From an uncultured Clostridium sp. (GTDB lineage Bacteria; Bacillota; Clostridia; Lachnospirales; Lachnospiraceae): 64,000 nt of DNA. The stretch is taken from the NCBI GenBank assembly GCA_946498245.1, contig CAMMNN010000005.1, forward strand, positions 48,928 to 112,927, written 5' to 3'. This document shows, one piece after another, positions 42,318-52,319 of this stretch. A program made the translations under genes and the position numbers. Within the stretch, counting starts at the first letter, position 1, and each line of letters opens with the position of its first letter. The notes beneath the pieces were generated by a model. It ran no database searches and was not told the DNA's origin. It worked only from the letters and a program-made list of their open reading frames with translations.

Positions 42318-43721
42318 TCAATCCTCCTCGTACTGTGTTCTCTGAACCGTCCGTGCATCCGATTCAATGACTTCTTTAAACCAATAGTAGCTCTTCTTAG
42401 GCTTTCTGGTCAGACCGTTTTCATAGTCTATGGCCACCAGGCCGTACCGTTTTTCCGTACCGTTTTTCCAGGAATACAAATCAAAAGGCGACCAGGCAAA
42501 GTACCCTCTCACGTCACAGCCCTCGTCCTTTGCGTTTAAAACAGCATTAATATGATCGTTCATAAAGGTGATTCTCTGATTGTCCTCTACCTGTTCCACA
42601 GAAGCGTCTTCGTACAATCCTATGCCGTTTTCTGTGATATAAATAGGCAGATGGTACCGCTTCCAGACTCTCCGGATTCCTTCATACAGGCCCTCAGGGA
42701 AAATTTCCGTATCCCATTCTGTGTAGCTGCTGCTCTGGGGCCTTACCTGCTCAAACCAGCCTTTGATAATGGTCTGGGACGTTCCTTTAGCCGCCTTGCC
42801 CTTATTATTTACAATGAGGGTGGTTTCTCCGCTTTCGTAGGGTTTTACCACTGCCCTCGCATAATAGTTAAGTCCCAGGAAATCTACGGTATTTTTTCGT
42901 ATCACAGCCAGATCCTCCGGAGCCATATAAGACAAATCGCAGGTCTTGGATAGTTCTCCCAAAAGATCCCCCGGTATCTCTCCGGACGCCGCCGTATCCA
43001 GGATCCAACTGTTAAAGAAGTTTTCTGCATACCGCTTTGCAATTTGGGTTTCCACTCTCTCATCAATCCCGTAAACCGGAGAGAAGCTGTGTACAATACC
43101 AATCTGTCCCCCATAGCCGCCGGCCTTAAATTCCTTTACCGCCATTGCCGATGCCAGCATCATAAAATACGACGCCCGTACCGTTTCTCCCAGGTTTTGA
43201 TGTCCCGGCGGGTAGTTTCCAATGAGATAGCCGCTGAAAGTATAGTATCTCGGTTCATTAAAGGTCGTCCACAGGCTTACCCGATCTCCGAACCTCCCAA
43301 AACACACCTTTGCGTAATGCATATATGCGTCGCAGGTTTCCCGGTTCAGCCAGCCCCCTCGCGCTTCCAGGTACTGAGGCAAATCCCAGTGGAAAATCGT
43401 AACGAAAGGTTCCAGACCGTATTTCAGGCAGGTATCAATCACCCGGTTGTAAAAGGCCACCCCTTCCTCATTGACTTCCCCTTCCAGATTTTTAATAATC
43501 CTGGGCCATGCAATGGAAAACCGGTAGCTGTTATGGCCTCCTTCTTTCATCATGCGAATGTCTTCCTCAAACCGATGATAATGGTCGCTGGCTACATCGC
43601 CGTTTTCCAGGCCGTTGTCATGCAGATAACAGTCCCACATGGATTCCACTCTGCCTCCTTCATTCCAGCCGCCTTCGCACTGGTAAGAAGCTGTGGCTCC
43701 GCCCCACAAAAAGCCGTTCAT
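42318..43721 (-). CDS. Family 1 glycosidase (6-phospho-beta-glucosidase type)
   Basis: The 467-aa GH1 enzyme has the acid/base motif TFNEP near residue 160 and the nucleophile motif YITENGIG near 365. In a PTS operon it should hydrolyse the imported 6-phospho-beta-glucoside to glucose-6-phosphate and an aglycone or glucose. Whether the active site is specific for the phosphorylated form cannot be settled by eye. It is the first gene of the IIC-IIB-IIA unit; a TATAAT (43765-43770 on the minus strand) lies ~45 bp upstream. Confidence 0.94.
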   Translation of the reverse strand: MNGFLWGGATASYQCEGGWNEGGRVESMWDCYLHDNGLENGDVASDHYHRFEEDIRMMKEGGHNSYRFSIAWPRIIKNLEGEVNEEGVAFYNRVIDTCLKYGLEPFVTIFHWDLPQYLEARGGWLNRETCDAYMHYAKVCFGRFGDRVSLWTTFNEPRYYTFSGYLIGNYPPGHQNLGETVRASYFMMLASAMAVKEFKAGGYGGQIGIVHSFSPVYGIDERVETQIAKRYAENFFNSWILDTAASGEIPGDLLGELSKTCDLSYMAPEDLAVIRKNTVDFLGLNYYARAVVKPYESGETTLIVNNKGKAAKGTSQTIIKGWFEQVRPQSSSYTEWDTEIFPEGLYEGIRRVWKRYHLPIYITENGIGLYEDASVEQVEDNQRITFMNDHINAVLNAKDEGCDVRGYFAWSPFDLYSWKNGTEKRYGLVAIDYENGLTRKPKKSYYWFKEVIESDARTVQRTQYEED

Positions 43722-43799
43722 CTCAATTCCTCCTTACATTTTTTCAGTTCCTTTTGTTATGTTCATTATAGTAAGAAGGCTTTTAAAAATAAAATCTGC

Positions 43800-43823
43800 T
43801 TTTTCCGCTGAGAAGCGGAAAAA
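43800..43823 (-). terminator. Hairpin between LicR-like regulator gene and GH1 operon
   Basis: TTTTTCCGCT (43800-43809) and AGCGGAAAAA (43814-43823) form a perfect 10-bp stem with a GAGA/TCTC loop. It may terminate the regulator transcript; it lies just upstream of the GH1 operon promoter, so an antitermination role is possible but less likely. Confidence 0.55.
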
Positions 43824-43856
43824 CCAGATCCATTGCTGCGGGTTTCCGGCCCTTAT

Positions 43857-45695
43857 CTATATGAGCAAATCCACAAACTTCCTGCATTCCCGAATCTTGG
43901 AAAGCTTATGAATTGTGCTTTTTTCAAATAGATTGTCAATCATTACATTGTAAATGGGAATCATGGTATGGTTCCAGGAAGATGCCAGGGCAAAGAGGAA
44001 AACAATTTTTACCTGATACTCTCCCCAGGGAATCCGGTTCTTTAAAATACACGTGCAAACTGCCGTCCGTCTGGCGTCGTTTTCCATGCCATGGGCGAAT
44101 ACGAATCCCTGTTCAAAGGCAGTGGGAGCAATGGACTCTCTCCGCATCACACTGTCATAAAATCCCCGGTCCACATACCCCTCCTCTTCCAGCCTGCCGC
44201 ACATAAATTCCAATGTCTGTTCCTTGGAGTTAAATTCCATATCCGTAAAAAACAGGGACGGCTTAAATAGGGTTCTGAAGTAATGCCTGACGCTTATTAC
44301 CTGATTTTCCCGAATCACCGTCAGCAGCCGTTCTAACTCATGATAGTCCAAAAAATTTCTGCAGAGCACCACCGGCGTATCCTCTATGGGCCTTGGGAGA
44401 GGCGCCGTGGCCATAACGGCTATGGCGTCGGGAGGCATGGTCTGAGGATAGTCAAATATGGAGTATTGGTATGCGATCTCAATTTTACAGTCTCCGATTG
44501 CGCCGATGCGCTTTTCAATCAAATCCTTATACTGTTTTCCGTAGGGATTAATCAGGGCAATTTTCTGTCTCGTCCGGCCGAAGCTGCTTTCCATTGCCCA
44601 AATCAAATGAACCGCAAACTGGGCGATTTCGTCTTCACTGACTTTAATTCCTTTTAATTTCCCCAGCCGATCCGTAAAAAATATGGCAATATCGTATTCC
44701 AGAGGATATTTGGACTTAATCTGAGGGAGCACCGGATTGACTGCGTACTGTTCATTTTTCGCTCTCTGAACAGTCCCATTGATCTGTGCCTTCATCTCCT
44801 CTATAAACTCTTTATTTTCTGTAAAATCAAAGCCGTATTCTACGCTGATCTCAATGAGAATCTTCTTTAGCACCGCCTCGATTTCCTGCTCATTCCCCTG
44901 ATCCACCTGATAAAAATCATTTTTTAACAGTCGCTTAAAATAATGGTACTCCCCTTCCGGCAAAAGAACCTGGGACGCCTCTGCCACCTCGTCCAATATC
45001 CGGCGGATTTCTTCCTCCACTGTCTCCTTTTCGTCGTATTCCCGAATCACAAATCCCGCCTGAACCCGTTCCGCCAGTACCGCCGTACTGATAATGAGGC
45101 GCATCAGCGTTGTATCATAAAGTTTCCAGCTCTTTAATTTTTTAAGAATAATGCTGCTGATCTTCTCCAAATCAGCCCATAAAAAATAGGGTTGATACTC
45201 CTTTACCTCAAAATAATGGCCGAGCCTGCAGCCGGTTACATAGATGCTGTAATAATCCCTTTTTTGTGCTTCATCGAGTCCCAGCTCCAGCCAGCCGTTT
45301 TTCTTGCGTATCATTTCCTTTCCATACCGCAAAACCATAGTTCGGTTGATTTGCTCCAACCGTTTTGACAAAAGGCCATCGCTGATATACAATTCCTCTG
45401 CCATCACCAGGTAATCCCGTTCCTCGTCAAAAAGCACCCGGCGGACGATTTCCCACTGATCGTCTCCACTGTCCGGCGTTTCCTCTCTCCTGAACTGCTT
45501 CCGGCCATCTTCCTCAATAACAAATCCCTTTCCTTTTACTGCTTTTATGGCCTCATAATTTAATTCCCGATTAATTTCTTTAATGTCGCTCCTCACGGTA
45601 CGATCACTGATATGGAGCATTCTCCCCAACTGTCCGGCACTCAGACACGTCCCCTCTAAAAGCAGATCCCAGATCCCTTTCTGTCTGGATGTCAT
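43857..45695 (-). CDS. PRD-containing LicR-type transcriptional activator
   Basis: The 612-aa protein has an N-terminal HTH (LSAGQLGRMLHISDRTVRSDIKEIN), a degenerate second HTH, two PRD domains (residues ~190-400), an EIIB-like domain (KIALINPYGKQYKDLIEKRI) and a C-terminal EIIA-type domain (GFVFAHGMEND). It probably activates the GH1/PTS operon that follows on the same strand. ATG 45695 follows GGAGGGG at 8 bases; the 54 codons before it look non-coding. Confidence 0.91.
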   Translation of the reverse strand: MTSRQKGIWDLLLEGTCLSAGQLGRMLHISDRTVRSDIKEINRELNYEAIKAVKGKGFVIEEDGRKQFRREETPDSGDDQWEIVRRVLFDEERDYLVMAEELYISDGLLSKRLEQINRTMVLRYGKEMIRKKNGWLELGLDEAQKRDYYSIYVTGCRLGHYFEVKEYQPYFLWADLEKISSIILKKLKSWKLYDTTLMRLIISTAVLAERVQAGFVIREYDEKETVEEEIRRILDEVAEASQVLLPEGEYHYFKRLLKNDFYQVDQGNEQEIEAVLKKILIEISVEYGFDFTENKEFIEEMKAQINGTVQRAKNEQYAVNPVLPQIKSKYPLEYDIAIFFTDRLGKLKGIKVSEDEIAQFAVHLIWAMESSFGRTRQKIALINPYGKQYKDLIEKRIGAIGDCKIEIAYQYSIFDYPQTMPPDAIAVMATAPLPRPIEDTPVVLCRNFLDYHELERLLTVIRENQVISVRHYFRTLFKPSLFFTDMEFNSKEQTLEFMCGRLEEEGYVDRGFYDSVMRRESIAPTAFEQGFVFAHGMENDARRTAVCTCILKNRIPWGEYQVKIVFLFALASSWNHTMIPIYNVMIDNLFEKSTIHKLSKIRECRKFVDLLI

Positions 45696-45785
45696 CGTTT
45701 TTCCCCTCCTTGCAATCTCCCCGATTCGATACAGTATGCTGTTATAATCATAACCAATCCCGAAAGGGCGGTCAAGGAAAGACGG

Positions 45786-45834
45786 AAAAAACCGGAAGAA
45801 GGTTTCCAGAAATAGAAATCTCTCCCGGTTTTCA
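45786..45834 (-). terminator. Putative terminator of the ROK/ABC operon
   Basis: On the minus strand AAAACCGG and CCGGTTTT (with an imperfect extended stem) flank a loop and end in TTTTTT, after the solute-binding protein gene and before the LicR-like gene. Confidence 0.55.
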
Positions 45835-45877
45835 TGGCTGTCTGCAGCGCTCTGCACAGATGCTTTTATTCAGATTT

Positions 45878-47305
45878 TTATTCCAGCAAATCCTCTACGT
45901 CAGCTTGGGCCGCGTCGCAGGCTTCCTGGGCCGTCATTTCCCCTGCCTGAGCGCGGGAGGCGTAGCTTCCCATAATATCTAAAATCTGATTGATCTGCTC
46001 ATGAGGAGGCGTCCACTGAAGACCTCTCTCCACCAGGCCGTTAGCCTTTTCCAAAGCCGCCAACTGAGCCGGGTAAGAAGGATTCTGCTCAACCAGTTCC
46101 TCATTTTCATAAACGGAATACCGGGTAGCCGCCCCGCCGTTTTCTACGTATTCCAGACTGTTTTCCTTACTGGTCATATACATAATAAAGGCCCAAGCCG
46201 CTTCCGGATTCTTTGCCCCGTTGGGGATCGATACGTTCCAGTCCGCAAGAGCGGCGGACTCGCCTGCAGGCCCGTCCGGCGGTGCGGCAAAAGCTACTTT
46301 ATCGTATACCTTTGACTGCTCCGGATCCGTAATAGCCGAGGCAATGGCTGTTGCATCCAGCCACATAGCCGTCTTGCCGGCCATAAATGCTCCCAGGGCT
46401 TCCTCATGGGTATAGGTCGCTACATCCGGAGGCGCACACGCCAGCATATCCAGATACCACTGCAAAGACTCCACCACGCCGGGATCATTGATTTTCGGTT
46501 CCATAGTTTCCTGATCCATCATGCCGTCGCAAAAGGCGTACATGGTGGTCAGCCAGCCAGAGGCAAAGTGAACGCCCCTCTGCGCTCTCAGCGCTACCCC
46601 GTAAAGGCCCTCCTCTTTTCCGTTGAAAAACTGAGCCAGCTCCAAAAACTCGTCCATAGTTTTGGGCGGTTCCTTTCCGTACTTTTCAAAGAGATCCGTG
46701 CGGTACGCCAAAAACCGTGTTTCCCCTGCAATGGGAACCCCTATGGTCTGATCCTTGTAGCGCCCCAGATCGCAATAAGCGGGAATCAGGTCTTCCTTGT
46801 CATACCATTCCGGCGTCATAATGGGATCCGCCAAATAATTGTCCAACGGCTGAACCACATTTTTAGCGCCATACTCTGCATTCCAGAAGCTGTCCACCAT
46901 AAATACGTCATAACTGTGGGCCCCCTGGAAATCCAAAAGCTGTTTGTTCTTCAGATACGTCTGTTCTACCACGTCCCATTCCACCTGGATACCTGTCAGC
47001 TCCGTAAAACGATCCGCCATAGCCTGGAATGCCTCTGTAGAGGGGTGAGACGCCATTGACACCACAATTGTCGTTCCGTCATACCGTTCTTTCATCAAGG
47101 CGCCCCACGCCTCAACGGTGGAAACATCCTGGGATTCTCCGGCCGGTTCAGCGTTCTCTGATTCTCCCCCTTCCCCGGTTTCCTCTGCTTCCGTTTCCGC
47201 CGGACTGGTCTGTGCCGGTTTTGTTTCTTCTGTCTGGCTGCCGCACGCCGTCATAGAAAGAGCTGCCAAAAGCGCCGCCATTACAATACATTTTCTCCTC
47301 TTCAT
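45878..47305 (-). CDS. Sugar-binding lipoprotein of ABC importer
   Basis: The 475-aa family-1 solute-binding protein has a lipoprotein signal (VMAALLAALSMTAC) followed by an acidic Thr/Glu-rich spacer and a full binding fold. It is the last gene of the ROK-headed operon, which is unusual because binding protein genes often come first. ATG 47305 is chosen because the lipoprotein signal begins there and AGGAGG lies just upstream; the longer frame adds 44 codons overlapping the permease gene. Confidence 0.93.
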   Translation of the reverse strand: MKRRKCIVMAALLAALSMTACGSQTEETKPAQTSPAETEAEETGEGGESENAEPAGESQDVSTVEAWGALMKERYDGTTIVVSMASHPSTEAFQAMADRFTELTGIQVEWDVVEQTYLKNKQLLDFQGAHSYDVFMVDSFWNAEYGAKNVVQPLDNYLADPIMTPEWYDKEDLIPAYCDLGRYKDQTIGVPIAGETRFLAYRTDLFEKYGKEPPKTMDEFLELAQFFNGKEEGLYGVALRAQRGVHFASGWLTTMYAFCDGMMDQETMEPKINDPGVVESLQWYLDMLACAPPDVATYTHEEALGAFMAGKTAMWLDATAIASAITDPEQSKVYDKVAFAAPPDGPAGESAALADWNVSIPNGAKNPEAAWAFIMYMTSKENSLEYVENGGAATRYSVYENEELVEQNPSYPAQLAALEKANGLVERGLQWTPPHEQINQILDIMGSYASRAQAGEMTAQEACDAAQADVEDLLE

Positions 47306-47322
47306 TTTGTCTCCTCCTTTTG

Positions 47323-48159
47323 CTACCCCTTTACTGCTCCGAAGGTCAATCCCCGGATCATATATTTCTGCACCGCAACGCCGAACAAAATAACCGGCAG
47401 ACTGGACAGCACGCCAGTGGCGGCCATCTCTCCCCACTTCGTTCCTGACACCGATAAAAAGAGCATCACGGAAGTAGGCACCGTCTTTGCGCTGACGCTG
47501 GTGAGAAAATTCGCAAAAACAAACTCATTCCAGGAATTGATCAGGCAAAAAATAGCCGTTGCCGTCAGTCCCGGCAGGGACAATGGCAGAATCAATTCCT
47601 TTAATACCTGAAATCTGCTGCAGCCGTCTATCTTCCCCGCCTCTTCAATTTCCATGGGAATGTCTTCAAAAAACCCCCTCATCATTAAAATTGTAAAGGG
47701 AATATTAAACAGCAGATAGCACAAAATCAAAATAACCCTTGTATCCAGCAAACCGGCGGCCATTGCCATTAAAAAATACGGAATGACGATAGCCATTGCC
47801 GGAAGCATTCTCTGGCTCAGTACCATAAAAGCGGTGTTTTCTCTTTTCTTCCAGTAAAACCGTGCAAAGCCGTAAGCCGCAAAGGAACCGATAACCAGGG
47901 ATATGGCCGTGGATACCACGGAAACCACAATACTATTTACAAAGTAATCCAAAATATTGGCGTCTTCTATGATGCTGATGTAGTTTTCCAGAGTAGGGGA
48001 AAAGATCAGCTTTCCCGGTTCATAAATATCGACCTTAGGCTTTAAGCTAATCAATACCATCCAGAGATACGGCCCCAGGAAAAACAGGCTTGCTGCCGCA
48101 AGAATCAGGCAACTGCCGATTTTTATAATCTTCCTCTTCCTTTTTCTTCCTAACCGCAT
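47323..48159 (-). CDS. Sugar ABC transporter permease (MalG type)
   Basis: The 278-aa protein has six membrane segments and the EAA loop (IEEAGKIDGCSRFQVLKELILP). It forms the channel with the MalF-type permease encoded 3 bp upstream. No ATPase gene is in the operon. The substrate is unknown; the oxidoreductase and isomerase genes upstream suggest an unusual sugar such as an inositol or a sugar acid (inference). Confidence 0.94.
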   Translation of the reverse strand: MRLGRKRKRKIIKIGSCLILAAASLFFLGPYLWMVLISLKPKVDIYEPGKLIFSPTLENYISIIEDANILDYFVNSIVVSVVSTAISLVIGSFAAYGFARFYWKKRENTAFMVLSQRMLPAMAIVIPYFLMAMAAGLLDTRVILILCYLLFNIPFTILMMRGFFEDIPMEIEEAGKIDGCSRFQVLKELILPLSLPGLTATAIFCLINSWNEFVFANFLTSVSAKTVPTSVMLFLSVSGTKWGEMAATGVLSSLPVILFGVAVQKYMIRGLTFGAVKG

Positions 48160-48162
48160 TCC

Positions 48163-49047
48163 CTATTCCTCCTTTCTCTGATAGTGAATCAGCACCTTGC
48201 TGACCGCCGTAGACAGTACCATCAATACAATGGCATTGGCCGCCGCCCTTCCGATCAGGCCGTTTTGCGCATTGGCCAGACGGTAGATGTGAAGGCTTAA
48301 AAATTCCGTTGAGTTTCCCGGCCCTCCTTGCGTAAGGACAAAGGGCATATCGTATATTTTCAGAGAGTCAATGGTTCGGAAAATCATAGTCAGGAAAATC
48401 AGGGGCCGCAGCGCCGGAAGAGTAATATGCCAGAACAATTGCAGCGCTCCGCCTCCGTCGATTCTCGCCGCCTCATATTGATCCATGGGAAGGGAACACA
48501 TTCCGGCATAACTGATAAGGGCCACAAAGGGCGTCCACTGCCATATATCCGCCAAAACTACTGACGTAAACGCCATGTCCGCGTCCAGCCATGCCACTGG
48601 CGCAATTCCCAATACTCCCAAAAGATAGTTGATAATTCCGTATTCCGAATTAAGCATCAATTTCCATATATTCCCCGCAATGCTGGGCGTCATCACAATG
48701 GGAATAATCAAAATGGCAAACACCACTGGTTTTAATCGAAATTCCGTATCACACAGCAGCTTCCCTATGAGAAAGCCAGCCGCCATTTCAATGGCCGTAG
48801 TCAGGATCATAAATCCAAGACTGATTACCACTGCGTTCCAGAAATCCGGATCCCTGCCGGAAAAAAGGCGGATATAATTATCCAGTCCCACCAGCTTTAC
48901 CCTGCTCAGATCCCAGCCCAACTGGTAGTTTGTCAAACTGATTAAGTAAAGAAAAATCGTCGGAAATACTGTCAGCACCGTCATAATTCCCATTGCCGGG
49001 GCAATATAGGGCAGATACGGCCTTTTCTTAAAAAATGTTTTTATCAT
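48163..49047 (-). CDS. Sugar ABC transporter permease (MalF type)
   Basis: The 294-aa protein has six membrane segments and the EAA loop (DQYEAARIDGGGALQLFWHITLP). It works with the MalG-type permease downstream and the binding lipoprotein at the end of the operon. Length and layout are normal. It lies 20 bp after the oxidoreductase gene. Confidence 0.94.
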   Translation of the reverse strand: MIKTFFKKRPYLPYIAPAMGIMTVLTVFPTIFLYLISLTNYQLGWDLSRVKLVGLDNYIRLFSGRDPDFWNAVVISLGFMILTTAIEMAAGFLIGKLLCDTEFRLKPVVFAILIIPIVMTPSIAGNIWKLMLNSEYGIINYLLGVLGIAPVAWLDADMAFTSVVLADIWQWTPFVALISYAGMCSLPMDQYEAARIDGGGALQLFWHITLPALRPLIFLTMIFRTIDSLKIYDMPFVLTQGGPGNSTEFLSLHIYRLANAQNGLIGRAAANAIVLMVLSTAVSKVLIHYQRKEE

Positions 49048-49067
49048 TCCGGATCGCCTTCTTTCTC

Positions 49068-50060
49068 TCAGATCCTGGAATCCATTTCTTCCAGAGAAAC
49101 AATGCGGCCCTGGGCTGCAGCTCTTTTGGCCGCCCAGAGAATATTCATGGTCCCTTCTACAGAATCGACGCTGCAGGAATCCGGCTCAGCGTCCTTTCGG
49201 ATACAGTCTACAAAATACATTAATTCTCGCAAATATCCGTCTTCCTCCTTCAGCAAAAAACCTTCTGTCCCGCAGTCCGTCACCAGTTTCACTTCAGCGC
49301 CGCCCTGGTATTCCAGCATTCCTCTATCCCCTACAATCTCCAGGTAATATTCCAGGCCGCCGCCGTAAAATGCAGCCGGCATTCCCCAGGAGCCTGTAAT
49401 AGATGCACAGCAGCCATCGTAAGTCAGTGTAATCAGGTTGTGAAGAGTCGTTTCATCTCTCTTTACAATCTCGCAGGCAACCGTTTTTGGCATCCCCAGA
49501 ATCCAATATATATAGTCTACATCATGTATGCTTAAATCCATGAGGATCCCGCCGCTTCTTCTGCTGTCCTTCAGCCAGCCTCCCATAGACCAGTCTGGCA
49601 TTTTCTGTCTTCTTCTGCAGGTAATAAGCCGGGGACTACCGATTTTCCCCTCTTCCAGCAACTCCTTTACTCTTACATATCCACTCCAAAACCGGAGAAC
49701 CTGCCCTACCATCACAAAAGAGCGGCTTTTTCCCATTGCCTGACGGATAACGGCATATTCCTGTCCGTCTAAACAGATAGGCTTTTCGCAAAAAATCCCT
49801 CTGCACCGCCCCACTGCTTTTTCTATGGCTTCACGGTGAAGCCAAGTGGGAAGGCAAATATCGATTCCGTCCCAATCCTCCGTATCGGCCTCTTCTATTT
49901 TCCCCACGCTTTTGCAGTGAAATTCCTCCGAAAAAGCCTCTGCTTTTTCCGGATCCTTTTCGATTATGCAGGCAATCTCAACCCCTTCCATGCTTTCATA
50001 AGCATGGCCGTGAAGCTGCCCCATCTTGCCCGCTCCCCAAATTGCTATTTTTACTGCCAT
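49068..50060 (-). CDS. Gfo/Idh/MocA-family oxidoreductase
   Basis: The 330-aa NAD(P)-dependent sugar or inositol dehydrogenase-like enzyme has the N-terminal Rossmann motif IWGAGKMGQLHGHAY, the EKPI motif near residue 95 and the catalytic-region HDVDYIYWILG near 175. It probably oxidises the imported sugar. It abuts the TIM-barrel isomerase gene (1 bp gap), and the pair is typical of inositol or rare-sugar catabolism. Confidence 0.92.
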   Translation of the reverse strand: MAVKIAIWGAGKMGQLHGHAYESMEGVEIACIIEKDPEKAEAFSEEFHCKSVGKIEEADTEDWDGIDICLPTWLHREAIEKAVGRCRGIFCEKPICLDGQEYAVIRQAMGKSRSFVMVGQVLRFWSGYVRVKELLEEGKIGSPRLITCRRRQKMPDWSMGGWLKDSRRSGGILMDLSIHDVDYIYWILGMPKTVACEIVKRDETTLHNLITLTYDGCCASITGSWGMPAAFYGGGLEYYLEIVGDRGMLEYQGGAEVKLVTDCGTEGFLLKEEDGYLRELMYFVDCIRKDAEPDSCSVDSVEGTMNILWAAKRAAAQGRIVSLEEMDSRI

Positions 50061-50061
50061 T

Positions 50062-50913
50062 CTAACCTCTCCCTTTTGCCCTTTCCATCTGGCCCAACAC
50101 CGATTCTAAATACTGTTTTCCTTCCAGGATTTCCTGTCGCTGCCGTTCATTTCCAGCCTCTATTTCATATTCAATAGAAATTGGCCCCTCATAGCCCAGC
50201 TCTTCCAACTTTTCCATAAGTCCGGCAAAGTCTACCTGGCCTTTTCCGATAGGATATTCCTTTCCCAACTCCAAACCCGTAGTCGGATAACTGCCGTCCT
50301 TTGCATGGACGCTGCGGATTTTATCCCCCAAAATCCCTACGCCGTCTACGGGATTGGCATTTCCGTACATCATGAGATTTGCAGGATCGTAATTAATGTA
50401 CAGATTACCGGCCCCTACGTCCTCCATTAAACGCTTTAACACAATCGGCGGTTCCTGGCCTGTTTCCATCAGGAAATTTTGTCCGTGCTTCTGCAGTTCC
50501 GCCGTCAGGTACCGCAAAGCGCTGACCAGGCCGGTATACAAAATGTCCCGGCAGTTTAAAGGCACAAATCCCACATGAGTAATAATATCCTTTACCCCCA
50601 ATACTCTCCCATAGGCAGCCCCTTTTAACAATTCTTTCATTCTAATGGCCCGGTACTCCTGGGGTACCAATCCCAGTATGGAAGGACCTTCTGCAAAATC
50701 CCATCGGATTGGCCCGCTCCAGCCGCACCACAACCCCGTAATTTCCATTTTCCATTTGTCCATTATGGATTTAACTTCCAGGGCATGGCCCTCATAAAGC
50801 AGATCCATGTTCCAGATCTGAAGCTGGCAATTGGAAAATCCGGCTGACACCGCCCAGCGAACCGTTTCCTCCAGCCTGTCGTCAATTACCATTGCAATCC
50901 CCAATTCTCTCAT
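50062..50913 (-). CDS. Sugar phosphate isomerase/epimerase-like TIM-barrel protein
   Basis: The 283-aa xylose-isomerase-like AP-endonuclease-2 family protein has metal-binding stretches such as ETGQEPP, NYDPANL, VHAKDGSYPT and the C-terminal ISIEYEIEAG. It likely epimerises or isomerises the keto-sugar produced by the neighbouring dehydrogenase. It lies 25 bp after the ROK regulator gene and is co-transcribed with it. Confidence 0.9.
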   Translation of the reverse strand: MRELGIAMVIDDRLEETVRWAVSAGFSNCQLQIWNMDLLYEGHALEVKSIMDKWKMEITGLWCGWSGPIRWDFAEGPSILGLVPQEYRAIRMKELLKGAAYGRVLGVKDIITHVGFVPLNCRDILYTGLVSALRYLTAELQKHGQNFLMETGQEPPIVLKRLMEDVGAGNLYINYDPANLMMYGNANPVDGVGILGDKIRSVHAKDGSYPTTGLELGKEYPIGKGQVDFAGLMEKLEELGYEGPISIEYEIEAGNERQRQEILEGKQYLESVLGQMERAKGRG

Positions 50914-50938
50914 GCTGTCCTCACTTTCCCTTCTCCTA

Positions 50939-52141
50939 TTATCCGCAAAAGTATTGATCCGGATCCATATCGCGGAACCTGTAATAGTGGCTGATATAAT
51001 ACCTTGCTGCCCCTAACACTACTGACGTTTCCTTCAGCTCCGTATAAGCCACCTTTACGTCTGACATAAACTGCCGGAATCCCATACAGCCCATTTTCTC
51101 ACGCAGGCGCTCCAGAAATCCGTCCCCAAGCTTTCTTCCGATTCCCCCTATAATAATCACTTCCGGATGAAACAAGGTAATGGCATTGCAGAGCGCATAA
51201 GCAAAGTCTTCCGCCATAGAATCCATCAGTTTTACGGCGGCAGGATCCCCCTCTCCCGCCAAAGCCGCCAAATCCTTAAATAAGAGCTTCTCCGAAGGAT
51301 CTTTTTTACAGACAACGCCAAATGCTTCAAACTGCCGGGGCAGCGCCAGCTCTCCGATCTGGTTTTCCAGACACCCTCTATTTCCACAGGCACAGCAGTA
51401 CCCATTGCGGTCTACGGAGAAATGGCCGAACTGCGTGGCCATTCCGCTGGCGCCGCTAAGAAGATGGCCGTCGTGGATAATTGCCGCGCCGACGCCGTCA
51501 TTAATATTAATGTAAATACAGCTCTCTGCGTCCAGTTTTCCAAAAACATTCTCCGCATAGGCAAAACAAGCCGTATCATTTAAAATCGCTAACGGATAAC
51601 CGGAAACCGCCTTCCTCAAATCGCTGATCCGATAATTCCCCCGCCCCTCGTCAGGCAGCACCACGGAAATAATCTGATCCCCTTTTTCATCAATCATACC
51701 GGGAACAATAACGCACACCCCCATAATATGGATTTCCCCGCAGATTTCTCCGACAAATTCCAAAAAAGCTTCCTCAATAGCCTTCAGCCGTTCCCTTTTC
51801 TCCTTTAAATCATATTCTCTGCTTTCTGTAATCTCCATAGAAGAGTTTACCAGGGAAATGTCCGCGTTATCTTTTCTCCAGTTAATGACCACAACTCCGT
51901 TGTCCTGGCTGTTGACCACCAAACTGTTGGGCTTTCTTCCCTGGCGGCTGCTTGCCGCCGCTCCCTCGTCCAAAACAAAACCTTCCTGCATCAGCTCATC
52001 TACCAGGGCGGAAACCGTCGTTTTGCTCAGTCCAAGGGCCTCTGCAAGCTGCACCCGGCTCACTCCCGGAATATCCTCAATCAATTGATAGATCTGCTTT
52101 TTATTCTTATCCTTGATTAAAACCTGATTATACTTTTTCAA
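50939..52141 (-). CDS. ROK-family transcriptional repressor
   Basis: The 400-aa NagC/XylR-type regulator has an N-terminal HTH (SRVQLAEALGLSKTTVSALVDEL) and a ROK domain with the zinc-binding signature CACGNRGCLE near residue 250. It senses a sugar and likely represses its own operon. The start is TTG at 52141 with GAGGTG ~10 bases upstream; an out-of-frame ATG 7 bases earlier opens a six-codon frame overlapping it. A perfect palindrome just upstream is its probable operator. Confidence 0.92.
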   Translation of the reverse strand: MKKYNQVLIKDKNKKQIYQLIEDIPGVSRVQLAEALGLSKTTVSALVDELMQEGFVLDEGAAASSRQGRKPNSLVVNSQDNGVVVINWRKDNADISLVNSSMEITESREYDLKEKRERLKAIEEAFLEFVGEICGEIHIMGVCVIVPGMIDEKGDQIISVVLPDEGRGNYRISDLRKAVSGYPLAILNDTACFAYAENVFGKLDAESCIYININDGVGAAIIHDGHLLSGASGMATQFGHFSVDRNGYCCACGNRGCLENQIGELALPRQFEAFGVVCKKDPSEKLLFKDLAALAGEGDPAAVKLMDSMAEDFAYALCNAITLFHPEVIIIGGIGRKLGDGFLERLREKMGCMGFRQFMSDVKVAYTELKETSVVLGAARYYISHYYRFRDMDPDQYFCG

Positions 52142-52157
52142 TTTTCATTCACCTCTT

Positions 52158-52187
52158 TTAGTTAGTCCAGTGACCTAACTAATTATA
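52158..52187 (-). promoter_or_regulatory. ROK operator palindrome and -10
   Basis: TTAGTTAG (52158-52165) and CTAACTAA (52175-52182) form a perfect 8-bp inverted repeat with a 9-base spacer, as expected for a ROK dimer. It overlaps a TATAAT -10 (minus strand, 52182-52187), so bound repressor would block transcription of its own operon. Confidence 0.7.
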
Positions 52188-52319
52188 GTCTGAGTATAGC
52201 ACATCTATTTTCAAAATGCAAGCCTTATACAATCAAAATGAGCAGATCTCCTGCTTTTTCTGCAAAGAAATCTGCCCAGTATCATACCGGTTTTCATATA
52301 TCTTTAATACTATTCTCCA